DNA from: Dryocosmus kuriphilus
Lineage: Eukaryota; Arthropoda; Insecta; Hymenoptera; Cynipidae
Length of the DNA stretch: 64,000 nucleotides
Assembly: GCA_038277395.1 (NCBI GenBank)
Contig: CM076195.1
Location: 24,514,327 to 24,578,326, forward strand
Direction of reading: 5' to 3'
Shown here: positions 42,206 to 51,841 of the stretch, in pieces
Numbering within the stretch: the first letter of the stretch is position 1
Layout: the number at the start of each line of letters is the position of its first letter
Program-made: the position numbers and the translations under genes
Notes under the pieces: generated by a model
Seen by the model: the letters and a program-made list of their open reading frames with translations, nothing else
What the model was told of the DNA's origin: nothing
Databases searched by the model: none

Positions 42206-43262
42206 ATCAAAATTCCTCTGGAAGAAAACAGGCAGAAGATAATTGCTGAAAACCACACTAGTTTGTTAAGCGGTTATAAAGGTGTCACAAATACCTACAG
42301 ACGGATTAGGGAAAGGTTCACTTGGCCCAATCTACAAGCGAGGTAATAGAATTCATTCGAAAATGCCCCAAATGCGCTGAGGAGAAGATAACTAGAATAA
42401 AAAATAGGGAGCATATGATCATAACGGACACTCCGCTGGACACTTTTTATAAAGTATCCTTAGATACTGTGGGAATATTACCTACCACCCCAAATGGGAA
42501 TCGACACATTTTAACCATGCAAGACCACCTGAGTAAGTATTGTATAGCCGCAGCCATCCCAAGTCTAAAAGCAAGTACCATAGCTCATGCGATGGCCATA
42601 AACTTGTTCTCTGTCTGTGGTGCCCCACGATGTATGCTAACAGATAGAGGGAGTTCCTTCATTAGTAAGCTTTTGCATCAACTGTCCAAGATTTTCAGGG
42701 TACAACAAGTGACAACTATAGTATAGTATAGGCCACAAACCAACGAGGCTTTAGAACAAGTCACACTAGCATCGTGGAATATGTGAAAAAGTATGGTAAC
42801 AAATACAGCGACTGGGATCGGCTCTTACTCTACGCAGCGTTTGCATACAACACCTCTGTGCACGAGGCTACGAATTTTACCCCTTATGAAATTTTCTTTG
42901 GACGGACGGTTCGGAAACCATCCTCCTTTTTCGATAAGCGAAAACAAAAACCTACGACTCGCATCTCCAAGAAGTCATTACCCATTTGCACAAGATTCGT
43001 AAACAAAACAGCTAGAAATTTAATTTAGGCAAAAACAAGGTCCAAATAATACTATGACAAAAAAGCAAAACCACTCGCGGTCCACGTAGGCGATTTCGTG
43101 CGCATTCGTAAAGAATTGCGAGCGGGAAAATTTGACAAATTCTACGGGGAAGAATTACATAAGGTAGTAAGGCTATCGGACCGAAGTAACGTGAGATTAC
43201 AGGCTAGTGACGGCACGAGATTCTCAAAACATGCAGACAAATTAAAATTAGCGCACTCATGA
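42206..43262 (+). pseudogene. Integrase of element B (broken)
   Basis: The zinc-finger region has A-E-N-H-T-S-L-L-S-G-Y-K-G-V (the second His of HHCC reads Tyr) and C-P-K-C-A-E-E-K. The catalytic core follows: V-S-L-D-T-V-G (first Asp), M-L-T-D-R-G-S-S-F (second Asp), then a TAG near 42,724 and Y-R-P-Q-T-N-E-A-L-E-Q (Glu). Then come D-W-D-R-L-L-L-Y-A-A-F-A-Y-N-T-S, a frame change near 42,950, and a C-terminal fold with G-D-F-V-R-I-R-K, K-F-D-K-F-Y-G-E and F-S-K-H-A-D-K-L before TGA. The C-terminus closely parallels element A. Confidence 0.85.
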
Positions 43263-43289
43263 CTAAGCGAGAAAGTAACGGCCGGAAAC

Positions 43290-43760
43290 GAGGGATTTTT
43301 AATAGATAAAAACGGATTCGTAAACGTGTATACCGACGGTTCATGTTTTCGAAATGGTAACAAGTCTGTATCAGCGGCGAGGGGGGAGGGGGGGGGGGGT
43401 CCCGGAGATAACCATCCTTTAAATTTATCAGGAAGGGCTTTCGGTCGACATAAAAATAATTCAGCGTAAATACAGGCCGCTATCCTCGCAGCGAAACAAG
43501 CAGTAAAGGCAGACATTTACAAATTAGAAATTCACTCCGACTCAAAATTTCTTATAAATGGAATCACTCAGTGGCTTCCTACATGGGAAACTCTGAATTG
43601 GTTAAGCCACAATAGAAAACCCGTAGAAAACAAATTTGAATTCAATAGGTAGAGGAATGCCCTCCAACTAATAGACACACAATGGGTTCATGAAAATGCC
43701 CACTCAGGATGCTATGGAAATGAACAAGCCGATAAACTGGCACAACAAGGTGCCAGGTAA
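43290..43760 (+). pseudogene. RNase H1-like domain between integrase and env (element B)
   Basis: V-Y-T-D-G-S-C-F-R-N-G (43,327-43,359) is the first catalytic-Asp strand of RNase H1. After a G-rich tract that breaks the frame come R-H-K-N-N-S-A, a TAA where the catalytic Glu codon should be, then I-Q-A-A-I-L-A-A. Next are I-H-S-D-S-K-F-L-I-N-G-I-T-Q-W-L-P-T-W-E, R-K-P-V-E-N-K, and H-E-N-A-H-S-G-C-Y-G-N-E-Q-A-D-K-L-A. The S-D-S-K-F/T-Q-W/basic-segment pattern is that of cellular RNase H1. It is separate from the gypsy RNase H at 35.1-35.5 kb, and it directly precedes env. Stops and the G tract make it inactive. Confidence 0.8.
43380..43399 (+). repeat. G-rich tract with one interrupting A
   Basis: A G run of 18 or more bases broken by a single A, within the RNase H1-like region; it is responsible for one of its frame breaks. 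Confidence 0.85.
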
Positions 43761-43798
43761 CCGGGATCTAACTCTGTTAGCAAAATTGGAATTTTTTA

Positions 43799-43822
43799 CT
43801 TATATATTTTTCTTTTGATTTA
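43799..43822 (+). promoter_or_regulatory. Possible splice acceptor for env mRNA (element B)
   Basis: A pyrimidine/AT-rich stretch ending TTTTCTTTTGATTTAG lies 17 bases before the env ATG. Errantivirus env is made from a spliced RNA, so an acceptor is expected here; the donor cannot be pinned down from this sequence. Confidence 0.4.
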
Positions 43823-43838
43823 GATTGAGTGATTGAAC

Positions 43839-45961
43839 ATGACAGCTCTAACCATAGGGATAGCCTTAATGGTCCATCTAACCAACGGGATAATCCACAA
43901 CCCAGCAGGAGAGCGACCTTATCACGAAATTACTACTCTATCCAGGAGTGTAGAATTTTATTACGAACGAATGCCTCCCATACAACATGCTGTTAGCATC
44001 TGGAGAACCACTGCCTTTTTGGAGATGGCCACTATTCAACAGCATACGGAATTTCTACAGCACCAGTTTCAATGCATTAATCAGTCAATGTCAAAAAATA
44101 ATGAAAACGGCGAGCTACCATTTATTGGGCCACAGCAGGGTGCAAAGAAAGCTTGAGCTAGTCCAACAACGACAACTGGATTTAAAAATAGCAGTGATGG
44201 AATTGTCTCGAAACTCAAACAAATTTCAAATACCGACCGAGCATTCAACGGGAGCGGTGCAACATACCATGGTTCGGGTTAATAGGAAAATTAGCAGGAC
44301 ACACCATGGGTATATTAACCTACGAAGATGGAGAGCGCTATGAAGAAGCAATAAGCACGTTAAATGCCGTACAGGACAACATATCCTGCCTGGTAAGTGA
44401 GCAGACTCATGTGATTCGAGCCGAGCTTCAAAGCCTACACCAAATAACAGAGAAAGAAGCACAGGAGATGGATGGCATTCAACAAAATTTAATTCAAATG
44501 GCAGGAAGAATAAATACTGTCTATGGGGACATGTCACAACAAAACTATACCCATAGCCTTGAGAATACCCTTGCAGTCTTAGAAAGCAACGTAGACGCTG
44601 CCGTAAAAACATTGTATCAGTTCCAACTGGTGATGAATTCTGACAAGGAAGGACGGCTACACCCATCCTTAATTTCGTCCAAACAATTAATCACCATGGC
44701 CCGAGAGGCGCAGGATGTCCTTCCCACGATGGAATTTCCGATCGCCCTGACGAATATCAATTTGCAGGATCTGGCGTATCTCTCCGCTGTAGCAGTCCGA
44801 GTCCAAAATCAGAGGTTGTTGATTGCCATGGATATTCCTCTCCTAGAAAGAATAACATATCAGTTGTACCGCTTACACTCAATACCAGTCTATCAACAAA
44901 TACTACAGAATGGAACGGGGCGAGCCTATGTCTTACCTAGGGCCAGATACACAGCCAGTGATGAGAAACAAAGGAATTATCTATACCTCCAGATCTCCGA
45001 CTTGGTGCAATGTCACTTCATTCATGGAAGATACATTTTTCCCACCAACCAACCCATCTACGATGCCACTCTGTATGAACAATGTTAATTGTGACTGCTG
45101 CGAGAAGCATCTTCGGAAGTATTGCGTGGATGCGACATTAGAGTATCCTACGGGTCTCAGCCATTTTGGAAATCAGTCAACACCATAAGAGGCTGGTTCT
45201 TTTCCTTGATGACCCCCGAAACTGACACGATTTCCTGCAACGGCAAAGTACAATATACAATCACAGTCAATGATACAGGGATAATGCAATTGGTAAGGGG
45301 GTGTGTCCTTAGGACAACTAGAGTGACGGTAAGAGCTTTATTAATGGTAGAAGATCCACAAAATTTTGTGTATCTACCCCCGATCACTCTAGACTTAATC
45401 CACATGTCGACAAAAATTATATGGATGGGTAGTGCAGCAGACGCCACTTGATTAAATTTGGAAAATCAGTTAAGAACCATAAGTAAAGGAAAGGTACATC
45501 TCAAGGCTCACCAAACACTTACCAATAGCATATTAGGAGGTATGTCATTAGTATCAACGCTATTTTTGCTTTACATCAGTAAGGGGGTAATACTTACTAT
45601 GTACACCAGGTGTCAACCCGGGCGCTGGAATCGCTGCGTCAGTACGGCATCTCAGAAGCCAAGGCAACAACTTGCCAAGTCTAAGGGTGAACCATCTACG
45701 AGATTAGTGATTAACACCGAGGTACACCAGGGAGCGGAGACGCAGACATCCATACCTATGCCAGTCATCAAAATACCCGAAGAACCTATAACTTTCACGG
45801 TGAACCAAGTAACAGGGAACAGAACCCCCGAAGAAAGGAAGAAACCAACAATAACTAGAACGTGCGAACCAACTCAAGAGAATTATATTCCACATCAGCA
45901 ACCACGCATTGTGCCGAGACAAAAACGTAAACGTGGCCCAATAACCTACCTTACTATGTAA
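43839..45961 (+). pseudogene. env: Envelope glycoprotein, baculovirus-F/errantivirus type (element B)
   Basis: ATG 43,839 opens a hydrophobic N-terminus (T-I-G-I-A-L-M-V) that looks like a signal peptide. The region around S-I-W-R-T-T-A-F-L aligns with S-L-W-R-I-N-T-F-L of element A. A frameshift near 44,150 leads to the main frame (44,306-45,086), beginning near G-I-L-T-Y-E-D-G, followed by another break and frame (45,122-45,451). A final frame (45,458-45,961) contains a membrane anchor (S-L-V-S-T-L-F-L-L-Y-I-S, near 45,550) and a long basic tail. The hydrophobic Gly-rich fusion segment is recognisable near 44,270, but I see no intact R-x-x-R cleavage motif before it. The copy is non-functional. 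Confidence 0.8.
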
Positions 45962-48539
45962 TAAAATAAAGGGTAAAGTCAAATCAACAAAAATATGAGG
46001 TACGGAGAAGCATATTTAAAAAAACAAATTTTCCTTAGGAATGAACAGCGTCGCTTAAGCAAAAAGGTATTGTAGCCATACTATAAAAACAACCTTAGAA
46101 GTCGTCGGAGATGTCCTGATCATCCAAGGGGGTGGGGCTGCGAATAAAACAATATACATATATATACAGATTATATTAGACATCACCCAAAAATAAAGAG
46201 GGTAGGAATAAAAATTGTACCTATTAGAAATGGTGGTCACTTGTCGTGACCCAAGGCGAAACACCGTAGCATCCGGCACTATCCGCCGACCCAAGTACAT
46301 GCCCCCCGACACCCTGAGAGATATAGGGGGGGGGGGATATCCTACGAAAAAAAATCTTAATCTAGGAAACTACATAATAACGAAAATGAAGAGAGACTAT
46401 GTGAATTAAACAAAATTTTGTTCCATTAAAATAAATAAAAACAACTTGGGTTTGAATGTTTACAATTATTTCACAATTTAATAAAAGAAAAGCAAAACTA
46501 TAAATATTACAAAAAAGTCATCTAAAATCTTAAGTCAAAAAAGGAAAATGATGATATGTACACAGGAAATAAATTCATGGTACAAACGAAGAAATACTGA
46601 CAAGTCAAGTCAATGAAACTAAAATATATTTGGACAAAGTACATTTTATTGTTGAAACAGGAAACGGTATCACCGACTCATGGGGGTTCGCATCTTTAAA
46701 TTAGCTACCGAGACAGGAAATAAGTTCGAATTCAGGAGGTTAGACAACGTGAAAATTGGAACACATATTCTGCTATTTAATTGCACGTATTTCTAATTCG
46801 ATAAGTTATCTTGACCTCTTTAGAATTTTAAGTTAAATTTTGAAATCAATTGAAAAATTCCAACCTCTATTAAAAATAATTTCTGCTCAATTATCTTTAT
46901 ACTCAGACTTCCAAAAATTTTGATTTCAGCTATAAATTTTTCAGTGTAATAAATGGATGTAAGGATTTTATTATATACATCCCAGTCTATTGTAAAGTAA
47001 CGGAAAGGAAAGTAAATTTTATGAAAGGAATTATATACGATTTGGGCACAATAAAAACGAAAAGGAATGATAGATTAATGAATGTTTTTAAAGATTGTTA
47101 CGTCGCCTACGGGAGAAATTACAGAAAAATGGGATAAAAAGAGGAAGCGCTTAACCGATCAACACTCGTAGAGCTGAAATATACTGAATTGTAATTGTCT
47201 AAGTTAGACCCAGACGGCAAGCCTATTCGTAGATTTGCCAAGATTAATTCAGAAAATACTGTACAATATGAATATCGCAAATGAATTGTGCTTCATATGA
47301 AAGTAACATAAAAATAGTTAAACTTGCCTATTACAACCGCATTCTGAATTCATCGAAGTATTTCTCAGTAAACCGCAATAGGTTTAGAAAGAAGTCAAAA
47401 TTTAGACAGTATATGACCGCCTCCAAAAAATTCATAAAAACATTCAAAGAAATAAAAACTGAGTTCGCATCAAATCGTTGTTGAAACATCTTTTCATGGA
47501 GAATCAGAAAAAAAGGGAGTGATTTGTTAAATACAAGTTTAGCATATCCTAAAACAGTACAATGATAACTTAATTATCATTGCAGTGCTTTAGCCTTCCA
47601 TCAATCTTAGCATTAATATGTGAGCAATTATAATGTTATGGTATAAATAAACATTCAAGGACGCTAAGATTTATGAGGCGCCTGAACGTTTTAGAAATAA
47701 AATAATAAATAAAACACTACGAAGACGCCAAACTGTATAAGGCGCTCGTAGTGTAGAAGTTAACACACCCACATATACACACACCACATGAACAGTAAAA
47801 TTTTGGGAATGAGAAATTTAATAAAAGGTCACAGAATTATAATGACAATGGATTTAAAAAGAAAATCCATTATAGGGGCTAAATTCAATAGATCCGGAAG
47901 ATCAAAAAGAAAAGCCAATAGACAAGTATAATAAATAATATAAACCGAGAACATTACCAAAAATTCCGAAATAATAAGAAAACTGACCAACGATACCAAC
48001 GTAGTTTCCTCAGAGAGTAATCTCGACAATCAAAGTTAATAATAATAGTTGACAAAGAAATATAATAATAAATGCCAGAATTCATATTTCGAAAACCTGA
48101 AAGTACAATTCTGACAAATTGTCATTTAATAGATCAACTATATGTACTGTGAATTTTAATAATGCAACATTATTAATAAATGAAACTAAAAAGATCTTAA
48201 TAGAAAAGGAATATGTCCAGTTCGCAATTGCTGCCTCGAGTAAACGCAGTATTGCACAAATCAGGGATTGTTGATATTGCTACTCGAAGGAAGCCACGAT
48301 TGATAGGTCATCAAATTATTGGAAGCACTACCGCGGAGGAACACCTTTAAATCGTGGGAAATGCAATTTGGCAAAATAAGGCCAATTGTTCGCCCATAGG
48401 TGTTCGGCGGTCGAAAGCAGTGCCTTCCCCGCGTATTATTGGAAATAAAATAGGAGGTGAAGACAATGCAGGGAAAGAAATTAAAATTCATTAAGTCCGG
48501 CGCGCTTAATCGTCTAGTACTGAATCCGTCAGTACCCGG
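45962..48539. other. Gene-free 3' tail of element B
   Basis: About 2.6 kb after env, AT-rich, without credible coding sequence; the ORFs at 46,215-46,409 and 47,281-47,484 have no domains. It contains an 11-G run (46,326-46,336) and a hairpin at 47,717-47,756. The length matches the gene-free tail of element A, so a long 3' untranslated region seems to be a family trait. No clear polypurine tract was found next to the right LTR. Confidence 0.5.
47717..47756. other. Strong hairpin in element B 3' tail
   Basis: Arms ACACTACGAAGACGCC and GGCGCTCGTAGTGT enclose a loop of about ten AT-rich bases, with small bulges. A weaker related motif (GACGCTAAG...GGCGCC) lies just upstream near 47,660. It may be an RNA structure of the element's 3' region. 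Confidence 0.6.
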
Positions 48540-49313
48540 ACTTACAACTTTCCGGATCCGGCCTGACTTATAACTCAAAACACAAAAACTGAATTCGGAA
48601 AGGAAGCTTGTAGCTTTTCTTTTAAGCTTCGGGGTCGTGTATTCTTCGCGGTTTGTTGGCTCACGTCCTGAGTCTGGTGGTTTTTAAAATACGAATATTA
48701 AAAACAAAACAAAAACCGTAAAGTCAAGAAAACTTGCATTGATTCCAGTAAGAGGGCATCCTGGATCAAAACCTTAACTTTAGTGTAGAACATTATCCTT
48801 CGCACGGTTCGTTCCCCTTATCCGTAAATAGTGCTCAAAAATAAAAAGGTGACAAAGACAATTAAAAAGCAGTGTGACTTCGCCTCCCCACTTAGGGAGT
48901 AGTTTAGTAAAATTACAATTCACAAGAGAACGTCAACTAACTGGTAATGTAAAAAAAACCGAACAAACTTGTATTCATTCAAACAATTACACATACACAT
49001 TTGCACACATACACCTGTAACAAGACTTTACAGAATATACACCCGTATGATTATATCACATGTATGCATTTTGACCAATTGTCGCATAATAAATACCTAT
49101 AACAAATTTCAAAACAAAATGAACATTGAAATCATTAAATAAATTACCTTCAAATTGAACAATGCCAACGGTTGTTAGAAACATTCTGAATGAATAGAGT
49201 AGAAAGTCAACCTATCTACTAAATATCCCCATGGGGTATAATTATTAGTTTGACAATTATTAATGAAAAATAAATAATTGTTTATATTTTTAATTAATAA
49301 TTCTTCGAACGTC
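48540..49313 (+). repeat. Right LTR of element B
   Basis: Direct-repeat partner of 28,545-29,340, with scattered substitutions and small indels. It ends near ...CGAACGTCA rather than CGAACGTAACA. Divergence by eye is several percent, consistent with the decay of the internal genes. Confidence 0.75.
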
Positions 49314-49869
49314 ATTTTCATAAACCTAACGTGCCTTATATTATTTATTTATCAAATATACATGCTATCTGCAACTGCGAAGTATACATAGCGTGTAATA
49401 TATAATGCCGTAAATTATATCTTAAAATATCATTTTTTATAAATTTAAATAAAATTGTTATCAAATATATTATTTTCTTTTTATTTCACAGTTACAGTTG
49501 CATATATTTTAATATTTTTTCAATATAAAAAAATATATAGTTGAAAAAAATTCATAATAAGAAGGCGATATGCGTCGCACATTATGCGTCAGATCTGCTA
49601 GCGATATCAAAGCTAGAAATTTGTTCTTTTCTATTTTATAAACGTACAAATGTAATAATACCCGTATTTATGATAAAAAGAGGTAATATTTAGACATGCA
49701 TAGATTATTTTCAGCTTGTAGTTCTCATTTTTTCATCGTATATTTTCGCATAATCTGGCATAATAATCCATTTTTCATCGCATAATTTGAAATTTTCAAC
49801 GGCAGAAGAAATTGTCCCTAATTCCTGATATATGATCAACTCTTGAAGTAAGCAATATCCACTTTTATG
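49314..49869. other. AT-rich interval, nothing recognised
   Basis: Between the right LTR of B and the right inverted arm. No ORF or repeat is visible. It may be interior sequence of the palindromic element into which B inserted. Confidence 0.4.
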
Positions 49870-50270
49870 ACAAGAAAAAAGTGCTGCCTTGCCGCAAGTG
49901 CAGTTGCAGTTTCTCTCCAGTGCCTAACACAATCATTTACAGGTTGTAAGTAGTGTTCTGGTATTGCTTTCTTCTTCTACCATTGGACCTCTCTCTACTT
50001 CCCCTCTATTTCAACACTTCTCCATTATCGTATTTTAGCATCTATATATATTTTTACTTTTTCCGGCAAACTATCTGGCAACCCCCCCTCATACAACCGT
50101 GAAACCCTTCCGGGTCGAGGAAATCTTTTGCAAAGTGCCTGTTTAAAAAATATTTATTCTGGAAGATTGAAAACAGATGTAATTTGAGCGACATCACATT
50201 TCTAACCTGTTTTTTGAAACCTAGAATAACAGCCTTAAAAGCGTTCGCATGTGAAACTTTTTTGCTATTC
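49870..50270 (-). repeat. Inverted-repeat arm right of element B
   Basis: Reverse complement of 27,925-28,335 (see that entry), with CCCCCCC where the left arm has its 34-base G run. Confidence 0.75.
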
Positions 50271-50557
50271 ATAATTTATTTATTTATTTTCTTTGTTTAA
50301 TAGTGTTTGAAGAGCATTATTTGGCGAAGTTTTTTACCCTCATTTTTTGGAGGGTTTATATATACGAGTAGAATAGGTTAGACGAAGAAGAGAGGAACAC
50401 TGATTTTATGACTTCTAGACTGTGAACTTCCATGACAAAATACGATGACCCAAAGGAAAGAACTCGAAATTAAGAAAAATTTAAAGGCGTAATAAATAAC
50501 TGCAAGCTGTCATTGTCAATTAGTCTGCCATGCTTGACTATCGAAGCGTATACAAAA

Positions 50558-50928
50558 CAAGGCATCTTCAAACTTCCGATGAAGGCGCATGCGGCAAGGC
50601 CTCATCAAATTTCCGATGTGGGCGCATGCGGCAAGACATCTTCAAATTTCAGAAGAGGGCGTATACAACAACGGATCTTTAAATAGCCGACTAGGGCATA
50701 TACAGCAATTCATCTTTAAATTTGAGTCGAGGGCGTATGCGACAAGACATCTTTCAATTGCCGACTAGGGCGTATGCGACAAGGCATCTTTAAATTGCCG
50801 ACTAGGACGTATGTAACAAGGCATCTTCAAATTGCCGACGAGGGCGTATGCGACAAGGCATCCTTAAATTGTCACCTAGGGTGTATGCGACAAGACATCT
50901 TCAACATGCCGACGAGGGCGTATGCGTT
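50558..50928 (+). repeat. 37-bp minisatellite, about 10 copies
   Basis: Tandem units follow the pattern CAAGGCATCTTTAAATTGCC then GACTAGGGCGTATGCGA. The first three units are the most diverged and the middle ones nearly identical. There are no spacers between units. Confidence 0.92.
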
Positions 50929-51808
50929 TCGTATGTCATAAGATCATACGCCCCCGCTGAGACACTTATCTGGTTCGAAGGACCAAAATGTTGAAGAATT
51001 ATGACGGACTGGGATGAAAGCGAGAGAGCAACGTATTGCCACATTAAAAGTCATCTAACTGAAAATGGTAAATTATAAATATGGTGAATTATAAATATGG
51101 TAAATTATAAATATTAAATGACACGATATTTACATATGCTACTAAAAGTCTAATTTACTTATACTTCATTTAAATATAGCATTACAAACTTCGAGTTAAA
51201 CTCTACACATCATATAAGATACTCAACAACAAATAATTATGTTGTTTTGTCAACTTAGCCCAGATCAAAAATAGTCGAAAATCAGCAATGACTTCATTAA
51301 AAGAAGCTGAAAATAGAGCTCCAAATTGGAAAAAAAACTTTGCTTCAATACGCCTCCAAAATAATTGTTTAAAAATATAATTTTACATTGCAAGAAAATT
51401 GTGAAAATATTATAATCATTAACAATGAAAATTATTAGATTCAATTAATAATATTAGGGGCTGTTTGCTTCTCTCGAAATAATTTCACGTGGATTAAACA
51501 CGGTTTTTATGTTAGAAAAAATCATATTATTCATGATTTCTGCATGAAGGTATCCAAAGGTCTTCTAATGAGCATGTCGAAAACCAGCAATTATTGCATT
51601 AAAATGAAGTTGACAATCAAGCTCTTAAGTGAAAAGAAAAACCTTTACTTCAATACGCCTCCAAAATAATTATTGCTGTATTTTTAATGCTACTTGTGAA
51701 CACAAAAACTTGGAAATAATTTTAAAATATAATTTCGCATTACAAGAAAATTTCTAAAATATTACTCATTCAATATTATTTACAATCAATATTATTATTT
51801 ATAATCAA

Positions 51809-51841
<33 letters not shown>
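50929..51841. other. AT-rich interval with a diverged direct duplication
   Basis: The stretch near 51,270-51,420 recurs near 51,570-51,780. Shared blocks include GTCGAAAA.CAGCAAT, ACTTCAATACGCCTCCAAAA, TAATTTTACATTGCAAGAAAA-like text and AAAATATTA. There is no ORF. An AT run ends at the pogo-like element. Confidence 0.6.

Larger units (their letters stand above)
28545..49313 (+). mobile_element. LTR element B: large env-bearing gypsy-like element, twice invaded
   Basis: LTR-like direct repeats (about 28,545-29,340 and 48,540-49,313) enclose, on the plus strand: tRNA-Leu primer site, leader, pre-gag ORF, gag, protease, RT, gypsy RNase H, acidic spacer, macrodomain-like block, integrase, RNase H1-like domain, baculovirus-F-like env, and a 2.6 kb gene-free tail. 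A hAT element (29,724-30,681) sits in the leader and an intact Copia element (37,372-42,018) splits the macrodomain block. Without these, B is about 15 kb. Numerous stops and frameshifts show it is long dead. It parallels element A but is clearly diverged from it. Confidence 0.8.

Noticed and set aside
44226..44666. 146-codon minus-strand ORF
   Set aside because: Antisense shadow of the element B env region.
50558..50928. Regularly repeated 37-bp units resembling a CRISPR array
   Set aside because: The units are directly contiguous, with no unique spacers, and lie in an insect-type genome; it is a minisatellite.
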